Positions 25,134-33,996 of a stretch of 64,000 nucleotides of DNA are shown piece after piece. Location: the NCBI RefSeq assembly GCF_017876545.1, contig NZ_JAGIOD010000002.1:1240001-1304000 (forward strand). Direction: 5' to 3'. The notes below the pieces were generated by a model, which was not told the DNA's origin, searched no databases, and saw nothing but the letters and a program-made list of their open reading frames with translations. Position numbers and translations under genes: made by a program. The first letter of the stretch is position 1, and each line of letters opens with the position of its first letter. The stretch is from Brachybacterium sacelli. GTDB taxonomy: Bacteria; Actinomycetota; Actinomycetes; Actinomycetales; Dermabacteraceae.

Positions 25134-25828
25134 CCGCTCTGATCGCCTGCTCACACGGGACGCGCTCCCGCGCCGGACGCGCCACGATCAACGCCCTGCT
25201 CGAGGCCGTGGCCGTCGAGCTGCCCGAGGTGCGGATCGAGCCGGCCTTCGTGGACGTCGAGCTCCCCGCCGTCGGCGACGTCGTCGCCCGCCTCGCGGCG
25301 GACGGCCCGGCCGTGGTGGTGCCGCTGCTGCTGTCGACGGGCCACCACACCAGGGTCGACATCGCCGGTGCCGTGGACCCGTACCCCCACGTCATCGCGG
25401 CCGCCCCGATGGGACCGCACCGACTGCTCGCCGAGGCACTGGTCCGGCGCCTGGCGGAGCTGCCCGGCGGCGATCCCGGACGCCGTGCGGGCGATCACGT
25501 GGTGCTCGCGGCCGCCGGATCCTCGGATCCGCCGGCCGCGGCCGCCGCGGAGCGGATGTGCGAGCTCCTGCAGGAGGAGCTGCCCGTCCCGGTCACGACA
25601 GGGTTCGGCGCGGGCCGTGGGCCCACCCTGCGCGAGGCGGTCGCCGCGGCGCGCGCCGCCGGAGCGCGCCGGGTGATCGCGGCGAGCCACCTGCTGGCCC
25701 CCGGGCACTTCGCCGGCCTCGTGGCGCGCTCCGGCGCCGACCTGTGGACCGCGCCGCTGGGCACCGATCCCGCGGTGGTCGCGCTGGTCGCACAGCGATT
25801 CCAGGAGGCCGCGGACGTCACCGTGTGA
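25130..25828 (+). CDS. CbiX/SirB-type sirohydrochlorin chelatase
   Basis: A 232-residue two-lobe chelatase. The first lobe has IACSHGTRSRAGR and PLLLSTGHHTRVDI, whose His residues bind the metal; the second lobe (VLAAAGSSDP, ASHLLAPGHFAGL) repeats the fold with fewer His. In this operon it should insert Fe2+ into sirohydrochlorin to give siroheme for NirB. It overlaps hemD by 4 bases and ends the operon. Confidence 0.9.
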   Translation: MTALIACSHGTRSRAGRATINALLEAVAVELPEVRIEPAFVDVELPAVGDVVARLAADGPAVVVPLLLSTGHHTRVDIAGAVDPYPHVIAAAPMGPHRLLAEALVRRLAELPGGDPGRRAGDHVVLAAAGSSDPPAAAAAERMCELLQEELPVPVTTGFGAGRGPTLREAVAAARAAGARRVIAASHLLAPGHFAGLVARSGADLWTAPLGTDPAVVALVAQRFQEAADVTV

Positions 25829-25881
25829 CAGCGGGCACCGTCCCGAGGGATACTCGAGGCCCCGACGAAGGAGACGCTGTC

Positions 25882-26256
25882 ATGAACATGCTCCTGTGGA
25901 TCCTCGCCTTCGTGCTCGCCGCGGTGTTCGTCGGCTCGGGCACCGCGAAGCTGCTGACCGCGCGGGACCAGCAGATCGAGCGCACCCCGTACGTGGAGGA
26001 CTTCCCGCACAGCGTGATACTGGGGATCGGGGTGCTCGAGATCCTGGGTGCCCTCGGGCTGATCCTGCCCGCCGTCACCGGCGTGGGCCCGATCCTGGTG
26101 GCGCTGGCGGCCGCCGGGCTCGCGATCACCATGGTCTTCGCGGCGGTCGTGCACATCCGCCGCGGCGACGGGCTCGCCGCGGCACTGCCCTCGATCGTGC
26201 TCGCGATCCTCTCGGTCTTCGTCGCGTGGTCGAGGTTCGGGCCGTACCCTCTCTGA
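25882..26256 (+). CDS. DoxX-family membrane protein
   Basis: A 124-residue protein with four membrane helices of the DoxX type. MLLWILAFVLAAVFVGSGTAKLL is the first, and GIGVLEILGALGLILPAV the second. AAGGAGA lies 8 bases before the ATG at 25882. The function is unknown; relatives are linked to redox homeostasis. It is convergent with the next gene, 11 bases away. Confidence 0.85.
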   Translation: MNMLLWILAFVLAAVFVGSGTAKLLTARDQQIERTPYVEDFPHSVILGIGVLEILGALGLILPAVTGVGPILVALAAAGLAITMVFAAVVHIRRGDGLAAALPSIVLAILSVFVAWSRFGPYPL

Positions 26257-26267
26257 GCCGGCTCTCC

Positions 26268-27020
26268 TCAGCGACCGAACAGGTCCCCGAGACCGAGGCC
26301 GGAGACCTGGTCCCCGGCGTCGGAGATGCTGCCGCCGATGTCGTCGGTGAAGCCCTCGAAGCCCTCGGTGAAGCCACCGAGATCGGCCTCCATGCCGGCG
26401 GTGAGGGAGTCGACGTCGATGCCCGCGCCGACCGCGTCCTGCAGCAGGGAGCTGCCGATCCCGGTGGCGACGGCTCCGCCGGCCACCACTCCGAGCAGTC
26501 CGCCGGCCGCACCGGCCGCACCGGCCGCGAGCGTGCCGGCACCGGTGGATGAGGATCCGGAGCGTCCCAGCAACCGGGTGAGGCGACGCGGGTCCAGCGC
26601 GCCGAGTCGGGTGGCGGAGCGGGCGAGGTCCTGCGGAGCGTCGGTGCGCGGCCGCTCGGACTCGGGCAGCTCCGAGCGCATCGACGCGGTGAGCTGGGTG
26701 CGCTGCTGAGGGGTCAGGCGCTCGAAGGCCTCACGGTGGACGCGCTCGAGCTGATCCGGTTCCGCGGTGCGCACCAGGTAGTCGTAACGGGCGATCGCGC
26801 GGCGGTCCTCCTCGGGGACGGGCCCCGAGGCGGTCGCGGGGCGGCGCCCCGGCGCAGGGCGGCGGTCGCCCTCCCCGGTGATCGCGTCGGCGGCGCCGCG
26901 GACCATCGAGCGCCAGTCCGAGCCCGAGCCCGAGCGGGCATCCGAGCCCGTCGGGCGGGACGTCGTCCTCGAATCGAGGGCCTTGCGTGCCATGCCGGCC
27001 AAGCGGTCGAACGTGCTCAC
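26268..27020 (-). CDS. Uncharacterised protein with Gly/Ala-rich hydrophobic segment
   Basis: A 250-residue protein read from a GTG at 27020 with GGAAGG ahead of it; a longer frame to 27392 covers the divergent gene and is a shadow. Residues 20-60 are basic and Ser/Arg-rich. Residues 75-110 hold a helical segment (ARYDYLVRTAEPDQLERVHR) followed by RLTPQQRTQL. Residues 165-200 are a long Gly/Ala/Val hydrophobic segment, and the tail is acidic and Gly-rich. I recognise no catalytic motif. Similar proteins in Micrococcales are sometimes labelled cation-transporting ATPase, which the sequence does not support. Confidence 0.7.
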   Translation of the reverse strand: MSTFDRLAGMARKALDSRTTSRPTGSDARSGSGSDWRSMVRGAADAITGEGDRRPAPGRRPATASGPVPEEDRRAIARYDYLVRTAEPDQLERVHREAFERLTPQQRTQLTASMRSELPESERPRTDAPQDLARSATRLGALDPRRLTRLLGRSGSSSTGAGTLAAGAAGAAGGLLGVVAGGAVATGIGSSLLQDAVGAGIDVDSLTAGMEADLGGFTEGFEGFTDDIGGSISDAGDQVSGLGLGDLFGR

Positions 27021-27145
27021 GTCGGTCCTTCCGGTCGTCGTCGCGCCCGGGGGAGCCGGGCACGGGCCTCGAGCGTCCCGGACGAACCTCCACGTGGGCC
27101 GGGAGCGCGGTGACAGGATTCCGGGCACGGTGCGAGGATCACTCC

Positions 27146-28114
27146 ATGGCACCCACCGATGTGATCTCCTGGCTCCTGGACACCGACCCCGCCCTGCGCT
27201 GGCAGGTCGAGCGAGACCTGCTCGACGCCCCGTCCGAGCAGTGGGAGGCCACTCGCGCCCGGATCCCGTACGAGGGATTCGGCGCCGCCCTGCTGGAGCG
27301 CCAGGACGCGGACGGGCAATGGGCCGGCGGAGCGTTCTTCCCGAAGGGCTTCCTGCAGGATCCGGACAACGCGGAGCTGCCTGGCCAGCCATGGACCGCG
27401 ACCACCTGGACCCTCACCACCTTGCGCGACTGGGGAATGGATCCCGCACCCCTCATCGAGCGCGACACCGCCGCGCTGCTCGCGAAGAACTCGCACTGGG
27501 AGTACGACGAGACCCTCCCGTACTGGGGAGGTGAGGTCGACTGCTGCATCAATGCGATGACGCTCGCCAACGGCCTCTGGCTCGGGGCCGAGGTCGAGGC
27601 GCTGGCGACCTGGTTCGTCGAGCACCGGATGGACGACGGCGGCTGGAACTGCGAGTGGACCAGCGGCTCGGTACGCTCCAGCGTCCACTCCACGCTCAAC
27701 GCGCTGGTCGCCCTGGCGATCCATGAGCGGGCCACCGGCGGCACCGAGGCCACCCGGGCGGCCCGCGCCGGCGGGGAGGAGTACCTGCTCGAGCGGCGTC
27801 TCACGCGGCGCCTGAGCACCGGGGAGCTGCTCGGGCCCTGGGTCGACCATTTCCTGTATCCGCCGCGCCACATCTACTCCGCCCTGCGGGCGCTGGATCA
27901 CTTCCGCCTCACGGATCGACGGGATGCGCGGATGGAGGAGGCGGTGGAGATGGTGCGCGAGGCCCAGCAGGCCGACGGCACCTGGCTGCAGCAGAAGGTG
28001 CTGCCCGGGCAGGTGTGGTTCGAGATCGATGTCCCGCTGGGCGAACCCTCGCCCTGGCTCACCCTGCAGGCGCTGCGGGTGCTGCGGTGGTGGAACGAGG
28101 GCGTCCCCGGGTGA
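27146..28114 (+). CDS. Squalene-cyclase/prenyltransferase-fold (alpha-alpha toroid) protein
   Basis: A 322-residue protein made of repeated helical hairpins with QW-like motifs: ERQDADGQWAGG, HRMDDGGWNCEW and QQADGTWLQQ. DCCINAMTLANGLWLG resembles the metal or substrate face of the toroid. It lacks the DxDD acid motif of squalene-hopene cyclases, so terpene cyclisation is doubtful. The ATG at 27146 is used because an upstream extension would run through the divergent gene start. The fold is clear, the reaction unknown. Confidence 0.75.
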   Translation: MAPTDVISWLLDTDPALRWQVERDLLDAPSEQWEATRARIPYEGFGAALLERQDADGQWAGGAFFPKGFLQDPDNAELPGQPWTATTWTLTTLRDWGMDPAPLIERDTAALLAKNSHWEYDETLPYWGGEVDCCINAMTLANGLWLGAEVEALATWFVEHRMDDGGWNCEWTSGSVRSSVHSTLNALVALAIHERATGGTEATRAARAGGEEYLLERRLTRRLSTGELLGPWVDHFLYPPRHIYSALRALDHFRLTDRRDARMEEAVEMVREAQQADGTWLQQKVLPGQVWFEIDVPLGEPSPWLTLQALRVLRWWNEGVPG

Positions 28115-28156
28115 GCGCCCTGCCCACTGCAGCCATGAAAGGGTGTAGCAGCTGAT

Positions 28157-28174
28157 ACAGCGTATGAACGCTGT
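28157..28174. terminator. Short hairpin between convergent genes
   Basis: ACAGCGT (28157-28163), loop ATGA, ACGCTGT (28168-28174), next to the lactonase stop codon. There is no T tract, so termination is only suggested by position. Confidence 0.35.
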
Positions 28175-29112
28175 CAGGTGCGCGCGAGGGTCACCCCATC
28201 GCGCGTCGTGGTGCGGATCCGGTACAGACTCGTGGTCGCGACGATGTAGAGCGTGCGCCCGTCGTCCCCGCCGAAGCACAGGTTCGCGGTCTTCTCCGGC
28301 ACCGGGAGATCCAGCAGCCGCTCTCCGGTGGGTGCGAAGACCTGCACCCCGGACAGGCTCGAGCTCCAGATCCTGCCCTCGACGTCCACCCTGATCCCGT
28401 CGGGCAGGCCGGGGGAGACCTCGGTCAGCGTGCGGCCGTTCTTCGCGTGCCGCCCCTCGACGAGGTCATACACGTGGATCGCGTGCCCATGGGGGCGCTC
28501 GGGGAACGGATCGGATTCGTCGGCCGGGGTGAGCGAGGAGTCCGCGACGTACAGCAGGCTCTCGTCGGGGGAGAAGGCCAGCCCGTTGGGGGCCTCCACG
28601 TCGATCACCACGGGGCGGAGGGTGCCCTCCGCCTCGTCGTAGCGGAACACGTAGCGGTCGCCGTACTCCTCCTCGCCGGGATGGCCTTCGACGGGGCGCT
28701 TGATGCCGTAGGCGGGGTCGGTGAACCAGATCGCGCCGTCGGAGGCGACGACCACGTCGTTCGGGGAGTTCAGGCGGTGCGGGCCGTAGCGGTCCACGAG
28801 CGTCGTGGGTGCGGGTGCCTCCCCGGGGCCGACGGCGCGGTCGCGCTGGACCGCGCGGCGGCCGTGGGAGCACTCCACGACGTGGCCGGCGAGATCCAGG
28901 GTGCGGCCGTTGGTGTGCTCGGCGGCGTCGCTGAACACAGTCAGCTCCCCGGTCTCCTCGGAGTACTCCAGGATCCGGTTCGTGTGGATGTCGCTGAAGC
29001 GCACCGCGCGCCGTCCGGGGATCCAGACCGGGCCCTCGGCCCAGGTGGCGCCGGTGGCGACCTTCTCGAGCGAGGCCCCGCCGGTGAGCAGGTGGTGGCG
29101 GTCATCGGGCAT
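28174..29112 (-). CDS. SMP-30/gluconolactonase-family protein
   Basis: A 312-residue six-bladed beta-propeller. Metal-site candidates are the Glu of TWAEGPVW near residue 26, the Asn of NSPNDVVVASDG, and the Asn and Asp of NGLAFSPDESLLYVADS. WFTDPAYGI is another family mark. It probably opens a sugar or other lactone. AGGAGAG lies close to the ATG at 29112. It is divergent from a short-chain dehydrogenase with 124 bases between, so the two may act on the same sugar acid. Confidence 0.88.
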   Translation of the reverse strand: MPDDRHHLLTGGASLEKVATGATWAEGPVWIPGRRAVRFSDIHTNRILEYSEETGELTVFSDAAEHTNGRTLDLAGHVVECSHGRRAVQRDRAVGPGEAPAPTTLVDRYGPHRLNSPNDVVVASDGAIWFTDPAYGIKRPVEGHPGEEEYGDRYVFRYDEAEGTLRPVVIDVEAPNGLAFSPDESLLYVADSSLTPADESDPFPERPHGHAIHVYDLVEGRHAKNGRTLTEVSPGLPDGIRVDVEGRIWSSSLSGVQVFAPTGERLLDLPVPEKTANLCFGGDDGRTLYIVATTSLYRIRTTTRDGVTLART

Positions 29113-29236
29113 GTTTCTCTCCTGGTGGCGGGTCGACGGCGACGGTCGGTCCGATGCTCCCTCGGCTCCGGCGGCGGGCGTAAGGTCGCCCGGGAGCGCC
29201 GACGGAGCGTCGCGCCATCGATCCTCGGGAGGGTAC

Positions 29237-30064
29237 ATGTCGGATGTGCTGGTCGTCCTCGGAATCGGCGGAATGGGGGAGGCGATCGCCCGTCGGCTCG
29301 GCGCCGGGAGAACCGTAGTGCTCGCCGATCTCGACGCCGCCTCCCTCGACCGGGTCGCGACGGCGCTGCGCGGGGACGGATTCGCCGTCCACGCCGAACA
29401 GGTGGACGTCTCCTCGCGGGAGTCCGTGCGCTCTCTCGCGCGGGCCTCGGTCGAGATCGGACCCGTCAAGCAGGTCGTCCACACCGCCGGGCTCTCCCCG
29501 GTGCAGGCCTCGGCGGAGGCCGTGATCGCCGTGGATCTGGTCGGCGTCGCGCTGGTCCTCGAGGAGTTCGCCGACGTCGTCGCCCCGGGAGGCGCCGGCG
29601 TGGTGATCGCGAGCATGGCCGGCACCCAGGCGGGTGACTCACTTCCCGCCGACCTCCAGAGCGCCCTCGCCACCACACCGACCGATGACCTCGCGGCGCT
29701 CCCGGTGATCGCCGCGCTCGAGGACGCCGGCGCCGCCTATGCGCTCGCCAAGCGCGCCAATCAGCTGCGCGTCCAGGCCGCGAGCATCACGTGGGGCGGG
29801 CGCGGCGCCCGGATCAATTCCCTCAGCCCTGGCGTGGTCTCCACGCCGATGGGGCTCTCCGAGCTGGCAGGCGCCAGCGGTGCGTCGATGCGGGCAGCCG
29901 TCGAGGCCTCCGGCACCGGGCGGCTCGGCACCGCGGAGGACATCGCGGCCGCCGCCGCCTTCCTGCTCGGACCGGACGCCTCCTTCATCACCGGCACCGA
30001 CCTACTCGTGGACGGGGGCGTGATCGCGGCGGTCCGTTCGGGCGTGGCCACCCTGGGCGGCTGA
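29237..30064 (+). CDS. Short-chain dehydrogenase/reductase
   Basis: A 275-residue SDR. The N-terminal cofactor motif is GIGGMGEAIA, with Asp31 in LADLDA at the end of beta 2 favouring NAD. Catalytic Ser is in VVIASMAGT, Tyr and Lys in YALAKRAN, and GVVSTPM and TGTDLLVDGG are typical of the C-terminal half. A 40-residue insert follows the Ser. The substrate is unknown; it is divergent from the lactonase gene. Confidence 0.9.
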   Translation: MSDVLVVLGIGGMGEAIARRLGAGRTVVLADLDAASLDRVATALRGDGFAVHAEQVDVSSRESVRSLARASVEIGPVKQVVHTAGLSPVQASAEAVIAVDLVGVALVLEEFADVVAPGGAGVVIASMAGTQAGDSLPADLQSALATTPTDDLAALPVIAALEDAGAAYALAKRANQLRVQAASITWGGRGARINSLSPGVVSTPMGLSELAGASGASMRAAVEASGTGRLGTAEDIAAAAAFLLGPDASFITGTDLLVDGGVIAAVRSGVATLGG

Positions 30065-30240
30065 GCGGAGCGCTCCCGGATAACGTTTCCGTCACAGGTG
30101 GGCGTTGCCCCTCCAGGGATTCGGGTCTCGCCGACGTCACTGCTACGTTTCAGGGCACGCACCGGTGCGTCACGTCACAAGCTGCCGCCGGTGGTTCACA
30201 GAGCCGTGATCCCGCGGACCGCTTCATCCTGGAGGAACCC

Positions 30241-31881
30241 ATGTTCGATGCCGCTTTCACTCCGAGGCGACGGGCAGTGCTGCTGTCCATGGCCGGGGTC
30301 CCAGTCCTGCTCTCCGCGTGCGCGAAGACCGCGGACGACGGCGGCGGCAGCGGTGGCGGCGGCAGTGAGGGCGCCCTCACCGTCGGCACCACCGACAAGG
30401 TCACCGCGCTGGACCCCGCGGCCGCCTACGACAACGGCTCCTCGACGGTGTGGACCCAGGTCTACGGGTACCTCATGGGCACCAGCATCGGTTCGGAGGA
30501 CGGCAAGCCCGAGCCGGACCTCGCCGCCTCCGCGGAGTTCACCAGCCCCAACGTCTACACCGTGACGCTGCAGGAGGGCCTGACCTTCGCCAACGGCAAC
30601 GAGCTGACCAGTGAAGACGTCAAGCACACCTTCGACCGTCAGCTCAAGATCGCCGACGCCAACGGGCCCTCGAGCCTGCTGGGCAATCTCGAGAAGGTCG
30701 AAGCCGTCGACGAACTGACCGTGGACTTCCACCTCACCGAGCCCGACGACCAGACCTTCCCCTACGTGCTGTGCAGCCCGGCCGGACCCATCGTCGACGC
30801 CGACGTGTTCCCCGGCGACGCGGTCCTGGCCGACAACGAGATCGTCGACGGCGGCGCCTTCTGCGGTCCGTACCAGATCACCAGCTGGAAGATCAATGAT
30901 CTGGTCTCCTACCAGGCGTTCGAGGGTTACAAGGGGATCTTCGGCACCCCGGCCACCGAGAAGGTGTCGATGTCGTACTACGCCGACCAGAACAACATGA
31001 AGCTGGACATCCAGGAGGGCAACATCGACTGCGTGTGGCGCTCGCTGTCCGCCACCGACATCGAGGACCTCCATGGCGACGACGCCGTCACCGTCCATGA
31101 GGGCCCCGGCGGCGAGATCCGCTACATCGTGTTCAACATCGCGACCATGCCCTACGGCACCAAGACCGAGAACGCCGATCCGGCCAAGTCCCAGGCCGTG
31201 CGCCAGGCGGCCGCCGATCTGCTGGACCGCGAAGCGATCTCGAAGTCCGTCTACAAGGGCACCTACACGCCGCTGTACTCGTACATCCCCGAGGGGCTGC
31301 CGGGCTCCGGCACCCAGTTCAAGGACATGTACGGCGACGGCAACGGCGGGCCCGACGCGGCCCGCGCGAAGAAGCGCCTCGAGGACGCGGGCGTCGAGAT
31401 CCCGGTGCAGCTCAGCCTGCAGTACAACCCCGACCACTACGGGAACTCCTCGGGTGACGAGTACGCGGCGGTGAAGTCGCAGCTGGAGGCCGACGAGCTG
31501 TTCGTGGTGGACCTGAAGTCCACCGAATGGGTGCAGTACTCCAAGGACCGCACCTCCGACGTCTACCCCGCCTACCAGCTGGGATGGTTCCCGGACTACT
31601 CGGACGCCGACAACTACCTCTCCCCGTTCTTCGTCACGGACAACTTCCTGGTCAACCATTACTCCAATGACGAGGTGAACGAGCTGATCGCCCAGCAGCG
31701 CGGCACCGAGGACGAGGCCGAGCGGGAAGCACTGTTCGTCGAGATCCAGGACATCGTGGCCGAGGAGATCTCGACCCTGCCGCTGCTGCAGGGGTCGCAG
31801 ATCGCCGTCTCCACGGCCGAGGTGCAGGGCGTCACCCTCGACTCGTCCTTCAAGTTCCGCCTCGCCCCGCTCAGCAAGTGA
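30241..31881 (+). CDS. Peptide/nickel-type ABC transporter substrate-binding lipoprotein
   Basis: A 546-residue solute-binding protein (family 5). The signal has a twin Arg (RRRAVLLSMAG) and the lipobox LLSAC at residues 23-27, followed by a Gly/Ser linker. PDLAASAEFTSPNVYTVTL and LTSEDVKHTFDR are typical of DppA/OppA. GGAGG lies six bases before the ATG. It opens a four-gene importer cassette with all components, so it should deliver oligopeptides or similar ligands to the permeases. Confidence 0.93.
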   Translation: MFDAAFTPRRRAVLLSMAGVPVLLSACAKTADDGGGSGGGGSEGALTVGTTDKVTALDPAAAYDNGSSTVWTQVYGYLMGTSIGSEDGKPEPDLAASAEFTSPNVYTVTLQEGLTFANGNELTSEDVKHTFDRQLKIADANGPSSLLGNLEKVEAVDELTVDFHLTEPDDQTFPYVLCSPAGPIVDADVFPGDAVLADNEIVDGGAFCGPYQITSWKINDLVSYQAFEGYKGIFGTPATEKVSMSYYADQNNMKLDIQEGNIDCVWRSLSATDIEDLHGDDAVTVHEGPGGEIRYIVFNIATMPYGTKTENADPAKSQAVRQAAADLLDREAISKSVYKGTYTPLYSYIPEGLPGSGTQFKDMYGDGNGGPDAARAKKRLEDAGVEIPVQLSLQYNPDHYGNSSGDEYAAVKSQLEADELFVVDLKSTEWVQYSKDRTSDVYPAYQLGWFPDYSDADNYLSPFFVTDNFLVNHYSNDEVNELIAQQRGTEDEAEREALFVEIQDIVAEEISTLPLLQGSQIAVSTAEVQGVTLDSSFKFRLAPLSK

Positions 31882-32966
31882 CCGCCGAGCTCGACACATC
31901 GGTCGAGCCCGCCCCCGGGGCGGCGCGCAAGCGCGCGCGCTCCTCGGGAGGTCTCGGCCGCTACATCCTGGTGCGGTTCCTGCTCATCATCCCGACCGTG
32001 TTCATCCTGATGACGGTCGTGTTCTTCCTGATGAGGATCACAGGCGACCCGATCACGGCGGCGCTGGGCGGTCGTCTGACGCCCGAACAGCTCGCGCAGC
32101 GCCGTGCCGAAGCCGGTTACGACCGCCCTCTGATCGTGCAGTACTTCGACTACCTTGCGGGCGTGCTCCGCGGGGACTTCGGGACCTCCTACACCGATGG
32201 CACCCCGGTCTCCGAGATCCTCACCACCTACGGTGGGGCGACCTTCGAGCTGGTGGCCTACGCCGTGGTGGTCGCGGTGGTGGCCGGCGTGCCGCTGGGC
32301 ATGATCGCGGCCCGCACGCGCGACCGCTGGCCGGACGCGGTGCTGCGGATCGTGGCGATCCTCGGCTACGCGACCCCGGTGTTCTTCGTGGGCCTGCTGC
32401 TGAAGATCGTCTTCTCGGTGGGCCTGGGCTGGCTCCCGGTGGCCGGGCGGATCTCCACCCGCGGCGAGCTGACCATGAGCAACATCCTCAATCCCACCCC
32501 GTTCTACCTGTTGGACGCGCTGCGGCTGGGGAACCTGGATCTGCTGGTGGACGTCGCCGAGCACGCGCTGCTCCCAGCGATCGCGCTCGGAGTGCTCACC
32601 GGAGGGATCTTCCTGCGCCTGGTGCGCACCAACATGATCGGCACCCTGGAGATGCAGTACATCGGCTCGGCGCGCTCCCGCGGCGTGGCCGAGAGACGAC
32701 TGACCACCCGTCACGCCCTGCGCCCGGCCCTGATCCCGATCGTCACGGTGATGGGCATGCAGATCGCGATGATGCTCGGCGGCGCGGTGCTCACCGAGAC
32801 CACCTTCGAGTGGAACGGACTGGGCTACATGCTCGCCGAGTACATGAAGGCCCGTGACTACGTGGCCGTGCAGGGCATCGTCATGATGCTCGCGGTCATC
32901 GTGGCGCTCTCGAACTTCGTGGTCGACGTCGTCGCCGCCCTCATCGACCCCCGAGTGAGGTACTGA
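31878..32966 (+). CDS. ABC transporter permease, DppB type
   Basis: A 362-residue permease with six membrane segments. YILVRFLLIIPTVFILMTVVFFLM is the first, DPRVRY the typical end, and RSRGVAERRLTTRHALRPALIPIVT is the cytoplasmic EAA loop. The GTG at 31878 overlaps the binding-protein stop (GTGA). An N-terminal basic extension of about 25 residues is longer than usual. Confidence 0.93.
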   Translation: MTAELDTSVEPAPGAARKRARSSGGLGRYILVRFLLIIPTVFILMTVVFFLMRITGDPITAALGGRLTPEQLAQRRAEAGYDRPLIVQYFDYLAGVLRGDFGTSYTDGTPVSEILTTYGGATFELVAYAVVVAVVAGVPLGMIAARTRDRWPDAVLRIVAILGYATPVFFVGLLLKIVFSVGLGWLPVAGRISTRGELTMSNILNPTPFYLLDALRLGNLDLLVDVAEHALLPAIALGVLTGGIFLRLVRTNMIGTLEMQYIGSARSRGVAERRLTTRHALRPALIPIVTVMGMQIAMMLGGAVLTETTFEWNGLGYMLAEYMKARDYVAVQGIVMMLAVIVALSNFVVDVVAALIDPRVRY

Positions 32967-32967
32967 C

Positions 32968-33996
32968 ATGACGCTCTCGAACCCTGTCCCCCCGGGCGAG
33001 GGCGGCGCCGAGGCCGAGCTCGCCGCGGAGTCCTCGCGCGTGGCCGCGCGTGCCCGCTCGTCCTGGTTCCTGCGCCTGCCGGTGATCTCCCACCTGCGCG
33101 GCAGCGTCGGGCTGCAGCGCGGCATGCTGATCACCGGTCTGGTGCTGGTCCTCGGCCTGCTGCTGACGGCCCTGTTCGCCCCGCTGGTGGCGCCCTACGG
33201 GTTCGCGCAGACCTCGGCCAACGGCGTGCGCTTCGGCGGCCAGCAGCCCCCGTCGGCCGAACACCTGCTGGGCACCACCGTGACCGGTTTCGACGTGCTC
33301 TCCCGGGTGATCTGGGGGACGCGCACGGCCGTGGCCGTCATGGCCTGCGCGGTCGTGGCCTCCCTGTTCCTCGGCTCGGCCGTGGGCCTGCTGTCGGGAT
33401 ACGTGGGCGGCTGGCTGGATCGCGTGCTGGTGATGCTGGCCGACGCGATCTACGCCTTCCCCTCGTTGCTGCTGGCCATCGTCATGTCGATCGTGATCTC
33501 CGGCGGGCAGTCCAACGCCTGGGGCGGCATCCTCGCCGCGGCGATCTCGATCACCGTCGTGTTCGTCCCGCAGTACTTCCGGGTGATCCGCGCCGAGGTC
33601 GTGCAGCTGAAGGCCGAGCCTTTCGTCGAAGCCGCGAAGGTGGTCGGCACCGGGCATCGGCGCATCATGGGCACGCACCTGCTGCGCAACGCCACCCGCA
33701 CCCTGCCGCTGATCTTCACGCTGAACTCCTCCGAGGCGATCCTCACCCTCGCCGCGCTCGGCTTCCTCGGCTTCGGCATCGAGCCGACCAGCGCCGCCGA
33801 GTGGGGGTACGACCTCAACCGCGCCATGGCCGACGCGACCAGCGGGATCTGGTGGACGGGTCTGTTCCCGGGCCTTGCGATCGTGGCCGCCGTGCTCGGT
33901 GTGACCCTGGTGGGCGAGTCCATCAACGACCTCAACGACCCGCGACTGCGCACGCGCAAGAAGCGCTCGCGCGCCCGACGGAAGGTGGCGGCATGA
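32968..33996 (+). CDS. ABC transporter permease, DppC type
   Basis: A 342-residue permease. GMLITGLVLVLGLLLTALFAPLVAPYG is the first helix, HLLGTTVTGFDVLSRVIWGTRTA and EAAKVVGTGHRRIMGTHLL (EAA loop) are characteristic, and LVGESINDLNDPRLR ends the family domain. It starts one base after the stop of its DppB partner and forms the pore with it. The tail is rich in Arg/Lys. Confidence 0.93.
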   Translation: MTLSNPVPPGEGGAEAELAAESSRVAARARSSWFLRLPVISHLRGSVGLQRGMLITGLVLVLGLLLTALFAPLVAPYGFAQTSANGVRFGGQQPPSAEHLLGTTVTGFDVLSRVIWGTRTAVAVMACAVVASLFLGSAVGLLSGYVGGWLDRVLVMLADAIYAFPSLLLAIVMSIVISGGQSNAWGGILAAAISITVVFVPQYFRVIRAEVVQLKAEPFVEAAKVVGTGHRRIMGTHLLRNATRTLPLIFTLNSSEAILTLAALGFLGFGIEPTSAAEWGYDLNRAMADATSGIWWTGLFPGLAIVAAVLGVTLVGESINDLNDPRLRTRKKRSRARRKVAA

